NCBI GenBank assembly: GCA_021234155.1
Contig: JAJEKV010000008.1
Location: forward strand, 23,835,439-23,899,438
Source of the DNA: Isoetes taiwanensis
Lineage: Eukaryota; Streptophyta; Lycopodiopsida; Isoetales; Isoetaceae
Reading direction: 5' to 3'
Length of the DNA stretch: 64,000 nucleotides
How positions within the stretch are numbered: the first letter of the stretch is position 1; every line of letters starts with the position of its first letter. Shown piece after piece: positions 1-12,599 of the stretch. Below the pieces are notes generated by a model. That model did not search any database and had not been told where the DNA came from. It was given only the letters and a program-made list of their open reading frames with translations. Made by a program: the position numbers and the translations under genes.

Positions 1-697
1 CCCCAAAAAAAACATGCACTGCACCAAAATTTGGCCCAATTCCGGCGTTTTTTCCTCCATATCCCTCAAAAACCCTCTCAAAAATCCATTTTTACAATTC
101 GATAATCCATCCATTTTCAACATCCCCCTGTGGATGCCCCAAAAAAAACATGCACTGCACCAAAATTTGCCCCAATTGCCTGTTTGCATCCTCCTGCTGA
201 TACCAGTAATCGTTTCCTTCCACAACAGGAAATACGTTGTAAAATCTGTGATAAGTCATCACCCCTGCTTCCACATACTTCTTAAAATTTATTTCCTGCG
301 ATTCCGACTCGTCAATTGCACTGTCATACCAATATATATGATCTACTCCTGCATAAAGCATGTACTCGTACGTTGTAAAATCTGTGATAAGTCATCACCC
401 CTGCTTCCACATACTTCTTAAAATTTATTTCCTGCGATTCCGACTCGTCAATTGCACTGTCATACCAATATATATGATCTACTCCTGCATAAAGCATGTA
501 CTCGATCCATTGTTTGCATTCGTAATCTGTGATGTGGAAGGAGTAGAATTAAAGGCTAGATTTTTAAAAATCAAAATCAGGCTTAGAGTGCTGAGAAAAA
601 CAACTAAAACGAAGAGAATGGAAGCCTGTTTCTTCATGGAATTGGCAGCCGGTTTCATGATCAAGCAATGAAATTTTTGGCGGATTTGATATGCCAA
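1..697 (-). pseudogene. GT92/DUF23-type glycosyltransferase, copy A, 5' part, broken and cut by the window edge
   Basis: Read leftwards from 697, the N-terminus has a short basic start and one hydrophobic segment (ILFVLVVFLSTLSLILIF), fitting a type II signal anchor for a Golgi enzyme. Next come the conserved blocks YMLYAGVDHIYWYD and MTYHRFYNVFPVVEG, then a frame holding GQILVQCMFFLGHPQG. Compared with copy B (13454-14425), about 130 bases are missing between the anchor and the first conserved block. The region holding the acidic DxH-type motif of copy B is also missing, because the sequence jumps from the YWYQQ block to the GQILVQ block. Offset duplications at 5/141 and 233/369 lie inside it. 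The family assignment rests on block similarity to GT92 proteins, which include plant galactan synthases; the actual acceptor is unknown. Genuine decay and assembly damage cannot be separated from sequence alone. Confidence 0.6.
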
Positions 698-2298
698 ATT
701 ACCGTGATTTAATTGGAAAATTATTCAACTGGAAAATAACGAGTCAAAATTCTATATTGATGAAGTCAAGTGCAGATGACAGACGAAGCATCCCACCCGA
801 GCCTTCTAGTGATATTCTATTTTAAGTTGCCAAATTACCGTGATTTAATTGGAAAATTATTCAAGATGTTGTTCCAAGTTAGGGTTCTTCCTATTTCCTT
901 TGCCACCTAAGGTTTTCCAGGTTAGGTTTCGCATCATAATTTGAAGATGACTCACTCAAATCTCTTGTCTACTTTGCTTCTAAGGCTAGGTTATAACACG
1001 CAACCCATCGCCGCCCGAAGAGGGGCCCTGTTTTACCCTTTGTTAATTGAGGATGTCATGTGACGGTGCTCGTAAAACGGCGAGGCATTTTTCATGACGG
1101 TGATGACTATGACGACACATGTGAATCCAACCTAAGCTCGCATCTTTCCACATAATTTGACCTGTTTATCTACTGCAAAATGGTATGCCCATGTAAAATG
1201 CTACAAACTATCTAAACTAAAAGCTATGCATTCCATTTTCCAACTGAAAGATGCTTAGGACTTCAATAAGCATGATTGAGACATGGTTTCAAGCCTCTCA
1301 TAAGCTTTTTAGCATCACTTAAAGTGTAGCTTGCATGCCTCTTACATATGCCTACTTTGATAAGTATAATTCTATAATATCATTTTAACATCTAGCAAAA
1401 GATTAGCGGCTAATGCGGGGCCAAAACCCATTTATTCTTGTTTTTTGCTGTTTGTTGTGGGAGTTAAATATGAGGTTGTATAAGTGTTCACTAGCCAAAA
1501 TTCCTGCTGAAATCATAGACATTTGAGCCACTATATGTAGATGCAAGATTTGTGCCATCACTTTATAGTAACCCAATATTTAATAGAATATGCTTTCAGC
1601 AAATTCTAAAAAACACATGTAAAATATACGCCAAGTTTGGAATAACCATTTTACTTTACCTTGAGTAATGTGGTTAGCAAGGTGATAGAGTATGGCTTGT
1701 AAGGTGATAGAGTTGTCATGCCTTACAAAATGTTAAACAATGAATGTATAACTGCATAATCTACGATAGAAGTATGATGAATTTATTAGAATTACCTTGA
1801 GTAATGTGGTTAGCAAGGTGATAGAGTATGGCTTGTAAGGTGATAGAGTTGTCATGCCTTACAAAATGTTAAACAATGAATGTATAACTGCATAATCTAC
1901 GATAGAAGTATGATGTAGCTTTAGTAGTTCCTTGCAGTAGCTTTAGCTGTTAAGACCTTATAAGGAGTTTCACAATATTCTTTTACTCCAAAAACATTTC
2001 CAACTGCCAATACCTCAGCTCTTGGCTATATGTTAAAAGCAGCTTACCTATCACCTATAAGCAGACTTAATAATCATGTGAAGTGCATCGGCTTTCTATT
2101 CCTTTAGAAGCTCAAAATACTAGATGCCTCATGAGAATTGGAAGAGCAAATCACAAGCTATATTTACCTTGCTTGAAAGGAGCATAGATACTGAAAGGTC
2201 GAGAATGATATAAATTAGCATACCAACAAAGAAAGTGGCTTATGTTCTATCCTTTCCTTTGCGAAAGAAAAACAATTTTGATGATGAGCAATCTGGTA
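698..2298. repeat. Segmental repeat, copy A: upstream flank of the GT92-like locus
   Basis: This stretch follows the same order of sequence as 14440-16642, with small indels and substitutions (for example the blocks starting near 960, 1180, 1480, 1650 and 2090). It has no open frame of note. It lies upstream of the minus-strand GT92-like start and so may include its promoter. Homology ends near 2298, where a poly(T) run begins. One 136-offset duplication (1656/1792) falls inside, and copy B has its own at a different place (15379/15515). Confidence 0.8.
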
Positions 2299-3740
2299 TA
2301 GCAATTTTTTTTTATTTATTTTTTTTATTTTTTATGAACGTGAACCTTTATTACTCAAAAAAATATAAAGAGTACATGGGGGACTCAAAACCCAGTGGAG
2401 AGGATGTCCACTAGAGCAATACCACCTACCACATACATAACACAGAAAAACAAGGAATACATATCACCACGAGCACAACTGTTTGCTATGAGTAAGCCTG
2501 AATCTGAAGATGTCGCTCCCAAATGAAACTCTTGATGTCATCCTTTAAGGAAGAGAACTTGTACGCCTTTACAATGCGACCACGAGCATCACTAAGCATT
2601 TGCGTATCTGAAAAGACCTATCCCTTGAAGATGAAAAGATTTCGTCTCTTCCAGATGGACCAGATGATCCAAGCAGATGCTAAGTGGAAAGCCCTCGTTG
2701 CCAACTTGTCCCAAGCCACGAGCATCACTAAGCATTTGCGTATCTGAAAAGACCTATCCCTTGAAGATGAAAAGATTTCGTCTCTTCCAGATGGACCAGA
2801 TGATCCAAGCAGATGCTAAGTGGAAAGCCCTCGTTGCCAACTTGTCCCAAGAACTAGGATAGGTACGACAATAGGATCTGTGACTATTCAAATCACAATG
2901 GAAAAGGCTCAAAAGCCTTTGCCAAAGCAAGTCGAACATGGTGACACAAAAAGCGGTGCTCAATTGTCTCATTCCTCTGCATGCAAAGAGGGAAGATCCG
3001 AGAGACTTACGGACAAAGTTTATGAACAACAATGTTTACCCTGCGCATCTATGAATGATTTGCCACCATAAGATAGATAGCTTAGGATGGAGCAATTTAT
3101 CCCATACCAATCCTTGGTGCTTTCGATGAGGCTCGAGGGGATAACTAAAGGCCACTTTGGCGATGGAGGCAACTTGCCGAGGATGAAGCAAGACCACATA
3201 CATCGAGTGCACGGGCTCCTCCTATGCTTCTTGCCATGAAACACCCGAGCTAGGGAGCCAAGTCTTGGAGATGTGGAGGAAGAGTAGCGACTACTTTTTC
3301 CAAATGCCACGGTTCCAGCGAAGGAGGAGGAACTTCAATCTGAACTCATTCCATGTCAACAATCTTGTCTCACTATACCATGCGGAATCTTGTGAACATA
3401 CCATGCGGAATCTTGTGAACACACCCGATGTTCGCCATCGGTGGCTGCATCAATGGATGGAGAAGAGACCGAGGGGGACAATCTGCTGGCCGTCACCCAA
3501 AGGAATCCACCAACTGGCTGGTTTGTAGGATGCAGAGAGCCAAAGGAAATGCACATCCGTAAAGACTGGTGAATGAGATGCAACCCTGGGGAATTATCAG
3601 CATTATTTAGAATCTGCCATATGAACTTAGAAATCAGCATCTTGCTCTGGGAGGAGTGGCTTAATGGATGGAGAGCCAAAGGAAATGCACATCCGTAAAG
3701 ACTGGTGAATGAGATGCAACCCTGGGGAATTATCAGCATT
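2299..3740 (-). mobile_element. L1-like LINE remnant, 3' part, minus strand
   Basis: The left edge is a T-rich run at 2307-2335, which is a poly(A) tail on the minus strand. It begins exactly where homology between the two GT92-locus copies stops, as expected for an insertion. Minus-strand reading at 2754-3032 gives a typical C-terminal region of plant L1 elements after the reverse transcriptase (zf-RVT type), with the phrase SAWIIWSIWKRRNLFIF. The frame 3020-3310 upstream is compatible with the preceding region, and 3356-3739 may continue it but is weaker. No RT catalytic block is present, so this is a 5'-truncated copy. Offset duplications at 2580/2716 and 3535/3671 distort the frames. The right limit is uncertain. 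Confidence 0.6.
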
Positions 3741-4544
3741 ATTTAGAATCTGCCATATGAACTTAGAAATTCAGGCGCCATAGCTCTAAAAAACTTAACG
3801 TTCTGGCTCTGTATATATATGTTGAGTCCAGCCATAGCTACGTGTACGTATTTGCTTTATTTTTCTTCGTATGTTTTAATAAGCTTGCAATATTTTTGTT
3901 TGGTATTTGCAGCGGGTATTTCTGGCATGGTTGGGCTAAGATTTGGCCCTATATATGTTGAGTCCAGCCATAGCTACGTGTACGTATTTGCTTTATTTTT
4001 CTTCGTATGTTTTAATAAGCTTGCAATATTTTTGTTTGGTATTTGCAGCGGGTATTTCTGGCATGGTTGGGCTAAGATTTGGCCCTTGTATTGTATGGCA
4101 AATTGTATAGAAGGCATACATTTCCAATGATTCATTTTGCTTGTTGGCGATGAAGGTAGGCAGTCGAAAATCAGTTGTGGCATCTTTATTTGGGGCTTAC
4201 TTGCGTGCATTGTATGAGGGGGGTGATCATGAAGTCGATTCTTTGGGTTGTTCATAAACCCACGCTTGAGCGCAGTGGTAGAACTGTCTGCCAATTCCTG
4301 AAATTCAGTGGGATTCACATGATGAGAAGCTGAGAAGCTGAGAAACAGCGATGGCTTCGGTAGATGTGCAGGCATTGAACTTCCAATGGCTGAAGCAATA
4401 TAGACCTGGTGTAGAGCTGGAAGGTTTCTTTCCGCCAGTTTTGTCACGTTTTTTCCTTGCCTTGTTACCCCGCACTAGCACTAGCAGCAGTAGTAGCGAT
4501 TCATTCCGGTGTTTTATGGTGGTAGCATCCAGTTCATGGTGGTC

Positions 4545-4577
<33 letters not shown>

Positions 4578-7453
4578 CATTAAGCTTTCAGATTTTGCAA
4601 TATAATTGCAATACCATATGTTTTGAGGTTTTAGAACAGAGGAATTCTTGCGCTTTGAGCAGACGCCATGGATAATCGGGGATGCTTGGATAGAGCCTGT
4701 AGATTCTGAACCATGCATTCAATTGTTAAAATTTTATGTTGTTTATTATCTTAGTGGTGCTAGGGATCTATTTTACACCATTGGAACTTGCCGTTGAATT
4801 TTTGTTGAAAAAGTTCATGGTCGTCGATCTGGCACAACAGGGGTATATTCCAAAGATCAATGGCCACAAATAAAAGATGGAAGAAAAACCCATAAGGAAA
4901 GAAAAATATTGGAATAAATACAATATGTTTTAATAAATATTTCGAACCAAAGTTTTAAAAGCCACTAGAAAAAATTCATGGCTGAAATTTATGTTTATGT
5001 TTTGCTTCTTTTTCATTCATTATCTTTTCATCTTTATGGTCTTATATTCATCTTTCATTTCTGACCATTGATCTAGCGGATATTCCATGCTTCATGCCAG
5101 ATCAAAGGCCACCAGAATTTTGAGAAAAAAACACATGCCAAAGCCAATGGTTCAAAATGAACATATGGTCCACTGGAAAAGAATCAAGGCCAACTTCTGA
5201 CCATTGATCTAGCGGATATTCCATGCTTCATGCCAGATCAAAGGCCACCAGAATTTTGAGAAAAAAACACATGCCAAAGCCAATGGTTCAAAATGAACAT
5301 ATGGTCCACTGGAAAAGAATCAAGGCCAACAAAAATTGAACACAATGGTAGCAAATGGGCAATACAACAAATTCTTTGGATTGAACCTTCTGGCCAAACC
5401 AGCCTCACAAGAACCCAAAGGAAACAAGCTTCCTTAAACAGACAAATCCTAAGCTTGGAGTTCTGCCACTGACAACAATGGCATGCAACACTGACCTTTC
5501 TTCCCAAGAAACATGCCCATGTACGCAACTCAAACCAGCCTCACAAGAACCCAAAGGAAACAAGCTTCCTTAAACAGACAAATCCTAAGCTTGGAGTTCT
5601 GCCACTGACAACAATGGCATGCAACACTGACCTTTCTTCCCAAGAAACATGCCCATGTACGCAACTATCTCCTTTCTAAATTCATAAAATGCAATCGAAA
5701 TCACAAAAACAAAATGCAAATATTGCAAGTTTATTATGGCTATCATGTTACGAACATTTCTTTTCGCGGAGACACTGACTCACTCCTGCAACGGGGTTTG
5801 CGTAACTTTGAAATGGTGACTTACTCTTGCAAGGGGTTTATGTAACTTTGAAATGGAGATGTCCTTGAAAAATATAACTTGATTTTTCTATAATATGAGA
5901 AGCTCCTAACAATGTGTGCTACCGTTACACGATTAGCGTAACTTTGAAATGGTGACTTACTCTTGCAAGGGGTTTATGTAACTTTGAAATGGAGATGTCC
6001 TTGAAAAATGGAAACCTATAAGATTGAATTATGCTTCATGTTTTCTTTCATTTGTGTATAGTGGCCCTCCCTTGAAAACCTATAACTTCTGGTTATGCTT
6101 CACATTGGCTTTCAATGGTGGCCCTCCCTTTTAATGCATGAGCAAGAGCTTGGGGCTACATTTCTTTTTGTGTCTTGTGGTGGTGAAAATATAGACTTAC
6201 ACTTGCATGTATAGCTATAGAGATACAAAATTTTAGCATCTAGAAATCAAAATGGTCAACCCAAAATCCAAAATCACATCAATGCTAAGAAAAATAGTTA
6301 GGGTTTTCTTTTGGTATGGTAGAATTAAAGTCAAACCAAAATTCAAAATCACATCAATGCTATGGAAAATATACACTGTCCATTACAGTAAGTTTTCATG
6401 GCCTTGGTGTGGGCACCCCATGATTAATTAATAAAGATATAAACGATGCTTTCTCGATTAAAAGATGGATTCCATATTTTTTTAAATCAGAACATGGAAA
6501 TTTGTAAGGTCTATTGTTAGAATTCGAACCCTAGAGCCACTTCCTGTAAGGCGACAACACCCGAGCATGTAGTAGTTGTTTCCCGTGCCCCAAACCTTCC
6601 TGGCAAATCACTCCCACAGGTGCAGGTTGTCTTTGCTTCGATATTATTGCCAAGAAGTGCTCGCCAAGGCTCTGCTTGTGATAGTACGTGACTACTTTGA
6701 TTGTTAAAGCTAATAAAGCTTCCTTGTATGGTTTAAGGGTATGATAAAAATGCTTTAAGAATTAGGAGGTTTGGTTGATGAATGATAAGCTTCCAATGCC
6801 ATGTTTCTTCAACTAAGCTCACATGTTTCTTCAACTAAGTTCACATGGTACTTACGGTTTGTAAATTATATTATAAGGTGTAGCCTTGTTGAATTCTCCT
6901 AACAATTCGTAAATTATGTCCTAAGGTGTAGCCTTGTAGAGTTCTCCTGATCTTTGGTAACCATTTATTGAATTGCTTGGCTTGGCACTACGGTTTGTAA
7001 ATTATATTATAAGGTGTAGCCTTGTTGAATTCTCCTAACAATTCGTAAATTATGTCCTAAGGTGTAGCCTTGTAGAGTTCTCCTGATCTTTGGTAACCAT
7101 TTATTGAATTGCTTGGCTTGGCACTCATACAATGGAACCTCCTTTTTGCAACACACTTTTGTCATATCATCTATCATGCATCTTCAATCGTAGTCAAAAC
7201 CATTGCATTTGTGCGGAGATATAAAAGACATATCGCTTGTCGTCAATATTAGTATGAATAAGGTTATGAACCTTATCCGGCATATGTGTCTCAGTGACAT
7301 CCTTCTAAATAACCCATGAATTCAAAGTATAATAATATTGCGGCATAGATTATTTTCATTCATAGATACATAATGATCCGAAATTTCTTTCTTGAGTATT
7401 TTGTTTACGCACTACACGTCTAGTGATAACAAACACACTAAAAAGGCACCTTA
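3741..7453. other. Non-coding stretch, no gene recognised
   Basis: It contains five 136-offset duplications (3821, 5061, 5396, 5801, 6854) and a 27-base T run near 4549-4575. A short plus-strand frame from 4351 (MASVDVQALNFQWLKQY...) runs for about 60 codons before the T run. It has a plausible start, but I recognise no family and would not call it a gene. Nothing else is supported. Confidence 0.5.
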
Positions 7454-7465
7454 GCTCTGATACCA
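7454..7465 (-). other. Initiator-Met-tRNA primer binding site (LTR retrotransposon), minus strand
   Basis: The minus strand reads TGGTATCAGAGC, the usual primer site of plant LTR retrotransposons. It is preceded on that strand by an LTR-like end (...AACA). On the plus strand the LTR would therefore start TGTTACGCACTAG at 7468 and run rightwards. A related sequence (TTTACGCACTACACGTCTAG) lies just to the left near 7405. The outer LTR edge was not found, and no gag or pol is visible to the left, so this is a relic. Confidence 0.6.
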
Positions 7466-7786
7466 AATGTTACGCACTAGCACCTCTAGTGATAACCAAC
7501 ACACCAAAAGGGCGGATCCTTCATGAGCCTCAACCTCTATGAGGCTTTATCCCATTACCCTAGGCACATAGACCATATCATATTTCTTCTAAACAGTTGT
7601 ATAAACCAAGAATAAGTATTCAAGAATGACTTGTTTGCAATTTCAAGTACTCCACAAATAAAATAAACCTTTACTCACAGAGAGCAGAAACATAACTCAA
7701 TATTATGCTAAAAAACATTATATGTAGGAAGCATGGGAGGAAAAACAACGAAAATAAAATGATAGTGCCTAGTCTTTGTAACAATA

Positions 7787-8108
7787 GGGTGAAAGCATGC
7801 TACGGTGTACCACTTTTGGAACCCTCAAAAGTACCTACACTGGGTACTTTTAAAACTGGTACTTTCTGTTTCTTCTTCCCATTAAAATCAATCCAAAATT
7901 TTTGAATTGAAGGTCAATAAAATGTCAATCTATAATAGTAGATGATAACAATACTATTAGAGACTAAAATGAATGAATCAACTCTCAAACTTATTGTTTA
8001 TTGAGACATTTATGCCAGTTCCTAGTACCCAGTGCTGGGTACTTTTTTGGGTAGTTTTGCACTCCCTAAAAAGAACTTTAGATGGTACACCCTAGCATGC
8101 TTTCACCC
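7787..8108. mobile_element. 322-bp MITE-like element with long imperfect terminal inverted repeats
   Basis: The left end starts GGGTGAAAGCATGCTA and the right end is its inverse complement (TAGCATGCTTTCACCC). The inverted match then continues imperfectly for roughly 80 bases into the element, including ..TGGGTACTTTT on the left and its inverse on the right. The element is flanked by AATA on both sides (7783-7786 and 8109-8112), a possible 4-base target duplication. It has no coding capacity. The superfamily cannot be assigned from this alone. Confidence 0.65.
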
Positions 8109-8722
8109 AATATTACTCTGTTGAAAGTAATAATACCTGCTCTATCACACTAAAGAAAATACAACACTTAATAAAAATGATGCATTTAATAAAAGCGAAG
8201 CGAAGGGGAAATTTTAAGGATGCTGGAAGGACATCCCATTTCAATACCTCATGGTTTTCTTTCTTAATATTAACCATCAGGTGACATTTTCAAATTGACA
8301 TGAGAACCACTTCCTGACAGCCTTCTTCTTCGCATCCTTCTTCTTTCATCAGAGAAGGGATCTTTCTGGCATGTGTAGATGTGCCCTAAAAGGCACCTTT
8401 TGTGACTTGAAGTTTGGTTCAGTGGCAAATGTGGAGTAGAATGTAAGGTATTGTGACGTGAAAAGAAGTTAGCAAGAACCCCGCTAAAGAAATGACTAGT
8501 CGAATGGGCAGAACCAAATTTGTGTGTGGTGGAAGGAAATGGGGTGAGCGGGAATGCATTTTCCCATTTTCATTCCACATTACAACTTGCCTACAAGCAT
8601 ATTCAAATTCTATCCATGTTGATTTTTGGCCTTTTGACTAGATATTCATTTGTTCTATAATTTGGAAGTATGTGTGGTGGTAGACTAGACTAAACATACA
8701 ATTTGAGCTTCACGCCTTCATC
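8109..8722. other. Non-coding stretch, nothing recognised
   Basis: AT-rich DNA between the inverted-repeat element and the GAATA microsatellite. I see no open frame with family resemblance, no RNA gene and no inverted repeat of note. Confidence 0.5.
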
Positions 8723-8794
8723 AGAATAGAATAGAATAGAATAGAATAGAATAGAATAGAATAGAATAGAATAGAATAGAATAGAATAGAATAG
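8723..8794. repeat. (GAATA)n microsatellite, 3' tail of a minus-strand LINE
   Basis: About 14 perfect units of the pentamer lie directly against the 3' untranslated region of the LINE to the right. Other copies of the same LINE group carry comparable tails: (ATTCT)n at 16416-16435 and GAATGA units at about 35919-35935. The repeat is therefore best read as the LINE tail. Confidence 0.8.
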
Positions 8795-11400
8795 ATTTTT
8801 TATCGTCCACGGAGATCGATTGGCCTATGGGACCTAAATAAAAAGAGAGTAGCAAGCGTATTACTGTCAGGATTAAAAAACTCCCGCCCCGAAGGGTTTT
8901 CGAGGGAAAAACCTTAGCAGTAATAAGTATATTTTTTATCGTCCACGGAGATCGATTGGCCTATGGGACCTAAATAAAAAGAGAGTAGCAAGCGTATTAC
9001 TGTCAGGATTAAAAAACTCCCGCCCCGAAGGGTTTTCGAGGGAAAAACCTTAGCAGTAATAAGTATCTTTGGCATCTTTGTACAATTGTATAGGGCGGTT
9101 CAATCTTGTCGGGAGGACCTAGCTTGGGTGCATCCATAACCTCACGGAGGTGCGACCCCAACAAACCCGCCTTGGTATTCAATAACTCATGCAGCGGTTG
9201 GCGGGCACTAGTAATGTCGAACATATGGCTCGGATATGGGCAAGCGTTAGGCGGTCACGGAGGGGCATGACATTCATCCTCAATGGCCACGGTGGCAACA
9301 TTGGCAAAAAGCCTTTCCTCCCGTGCTTCCAGAGCCCAACGTCATCTCAATCACGGGAGGCGATGTGCACCGTCGCGAATAGAAGCTATAAGTCTGCGCT
9401 CTTCATGGGCAAATGGGTGTACAAGTATTGGTGTGTGGGCCTCTCATGGGCCTAGGATTGACTTGCTGGCGGTAGTGTGCCCGACAACGTCGTCGAGCAT
9501 CTGCATCCCAAAGCTTGCGAAGGAAAGCGACATCTAGGTACATCTTGAGTGCCTTGTGATCTTTCTTTGTCCTTACATATGCGCATCTGTTTGCACATTA
9601 CGCCCGTGAGAACCAGCGAGCTTGCTTGTCCTTCCAAAGAGGCTTTGGCGTTGGGGACCCATCGCTATGGTCAAAAGCAAAGGTTGGGAAAGCGTGTATC
9701 ACCCCATAGCGACCACCTTACGGAAGTAAATGATATATGGCGTTCCAATGGCCCGTTGAAGGGTAGAAAATTTGTCTCTGGAGTAGGATCGGTATGGAAG
9801 CGTGGACTTTACTCCAAGGGCTCGTGCCAAAGGCTTTCTCACACTGCTTTCGAGGGTCATTCGGGGCCTTGAGGGATATCACAGCCCCCCACTTCGCCCC
9901 ATACAAGAGGACCGGCTCGACCAAGTCCACTTCCTCATCCCGAGTGTCTATTCTAATGGAAAAATGGGTAACCAGGTGCAGATCCTGTTCCTCAACCAAC
10001 AGGTAATCCATCACACTGGAGCCGCCCCCTTGGTTCTCCTGTCTACAAGTTGGTGGTGCAGTCCACTTCCTCATCCCGAGTGTCTATTCTAATGGAAAAA
10101 TGGGTAACCAGGTGCAGATCCTGTTCCTCAACCAACAGGTAATCCATCACACTGGAGCCGCGATATCCTTGACCAAGCTACCGCTGCGGGATTCAACTGC
10201 AAGACATCCTCTGCCAGGGGCTCAAATTTTAAGACCTGCTCGGTTCCTGTGCGTGCATTGAAGCCGCCAAGCAACATAACCTTGCCCAGCTGTTTGTGTT
10301 GTTGTATGTCAAGCTACCGCTGCGGGATTCAACTGCAAGACATCCTCTGCCAGGGGCTCAAATTTTAAGACCTGCTCGGTTCCTGTGCGTGCATTGAAGC
10401 CGCCAAGCAACATAACCTTGCCCAGCTGTTTGTGTTGTTGTATGTCATCATATAGATCGACATAGGGCTCCAATCTATCCACACGAATGAGTGTTATAAA
10501 ATTTGCTCGGCATGTGGAAAGTAGCATGTCGCTATGAAGAGGATGTTGCCCTTGTCATCATTTGCTGCGCGCACCCATAAGTAGCGATTGTACATATGCA
10601 TTTGTGCGAGGGGGAGTGCCCCAAGGTTACCGCGATAGTAGCGAGGCAACCCCCCTATGCCCTCGCTGCTGTGCACTCATTGAACGAAAAATCCGGATAG
10701 CTTTGGGAGGGTTCACGAAGTGCATTGCCTGCATGTTCCCATGTTTCCATGAGGAAAATGAGATCCATATACGGTGCAATAGAGTTGAAACTCTCCCCTT
10801 TACGCCAAAGGGAAGCCCGAAAGTTCCAAGATACTATCGGGACCGCAGTTCCTATTTGTTGGCATTTGATGTAGGCCTTCGATGATCTGTTTCGGTTGGG
10901 GGGCGGTGTCGGCACGGCGGCGATTGCAGGCGGGAGGTGCGGTAGAATACCGGTGGCAAGCGAGAGTGGCTGCTTGGCGCGATTGCATCGGCGACCTCAG
11001 CGAATGCGGCCATCGCGACTTGCCCCCGGACCGGGGCTGCGGCTTCGGCGGGCGGACGTCGACTTGGAAGCGGCTGGACTGAGGACTCTGTTGCATGGAG
11101 CCGATCCCGGTGGGACATACGGGGAGTCCCGTCAATTGCCTATCCCGCTTAAAATTCCTCCCTTTTCGCGTAATGCGCCACCATGAAGGTGACTACGGCG
11201 TGGGCGTCCACGTTCGTTGAGCCCCAAGGCGCTTGCTTTCGAACAATGTGTGGAATGATGCGAAAATGCCATGTGGGATAGGATCTCGATCACGGATGCG
11301 CTTGGTGAGATTCTCTCTGCCTCCTCGAGAGTTCATGTACCACCACATTATGGCGTCGTGACCCTGTTCTTCTTGCTCAAAAGTCGAGTGGGGGAACATT
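8795..11400 (-). mobile_element. LINE with APE endonuclease, minus strand, internally deleted
   Basis: Read from right to left, 10655-10915 gives the start of an apurinic endonuclease domain (VSWNFRASLW, then IFLMETWE). Then 10494-10676 gives FIATCYFPHAEQ, and 10309-10527 gives the VMLLGGFNARTG block, where GDFN is usual. The reverse transcriptase core is absent: the next recognisable part, 9718-10074, is the post-RT region (LVEPVLLYG). The 3' untranslated region at 8795-9070 has the stem-like motif shared with other copies here. Offset duplications at 8796, 9925 and 10175 interrupt it. GC-rich sequence at 10915-11400 may be its 5' part, but this is a guess. The element is dead. The missing RT may be a real deletion or a wrong contig join. 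Confidence 0.75.
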
Positions 11401-12599
11401 AGTTGTCAATGGTGATGCGTTATGCGGATTGTGTGGGTTGTTCCGCAGGCAAAGAGGCGGTGGTGGTGTATGAGATGGGCGGTGGCGTCATGCACTTTGT
11501 TTGGAAACTTGTGGGAACATGGGGCATGTGGGCTTGTTGACCCGTGTTGCGATCTGCTTTGCATGGAGTGGAGCCTAGCTCTGTTGAAATCTCTGTTTGC
11601 TGGCCAACTCATTGGTTACCTTGCCCGTAATTGTTCATGGACCTCGGCATGGGAGGCCCTGCCTTCTTTGGGTAATGGTTGCTTTCCGGAGCTCCTGTAT
11701 CTCGATCTTGTGTCTACACCCTACTTTGTAGGGTTCTTATATAACTTCTGCTGGCAGCCCGGCGGCTTCGGGCGTTCAGTATTATGGTGGTGAGACCCTT
11801 TCGACTTCGACTTGGCGGGGAGGCGATCTTGTATCACCGCTCTACACCCCCTTGTCGGTGCCATGGTCTCTATTGTGGTGAGGAGGGAATCCGCAGCGCT
11901 TCGCTCGCAGTCGGCAAGGCCACCTTATCTTATCATTGCCCTCTCAAAGTGTGCCAAGCGGAGTCTTCCTAAGCACTACATCACGAGTCCCCATCTGCAA
12001 TCCCTTGCCTCTCCACGCCAGCAGTCCCCATCTCTCTTTGTTAGTCCTGCAATCCGGGTTACATTTGCTCTCAATTTGTTCCTCCATTTTGTTTCATGGT
12101 CCTCAAATGCATTACTGTGTTTCTTTGCATTGCCGGGCTTGGCAGCGCCTTCATCCGTCTCGGGTCCGATCTCATAGATTGGGCCTTCGGGAGACCTCCT
12201 TCCTCATGGAAGAGGATTCTCCCTTATCCTTGTTATCCGTCCGGGGGCCATTTTAGGCGGTCCCTCCCCACAGTTCTCCCGGATGGGGGGCAGGGGATGG
12301 GAATGTCTCCCTCAAATGGGGGTGCGGGCAGGGGGGCTACATAAGTGGCCATGGGGTGGTATGGTATGGAAGGGGATTAGAGGGCTAAAGCGGCAATAAA
12401 ATTGAGATGCCCAGCCCTCGATGATTGGCACCTGGGAGATGGGGGGGTTCAACCACGGCCAGGGGGGAGGTTCGATTTCGGCTATTGTGAATTCTTTTAG
12501 GATGGGCTTTGCTCGAATAAGCTTTTGGCATATGTTGAAATGGGATTGGACACAAGCAAGAAGAAGTAATAGGAGGGTTAGAGAGAGGAAGGAGGGCCG
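11401..12599. other. Unassigned stretch, no gene recognised
   Basis: Several open frames of 60-120 codons exist on both strands, because this stretch is richer in GC than its surroundings. None shows a motif I know. A plus-strand frame at 12096-12344 begins with a hydrophobic, signal-peptide-like stretch (ITVFLCIAGLGSAFI) but continues as low-complexity sequence. No feature is supported. Confidence 0.4.
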
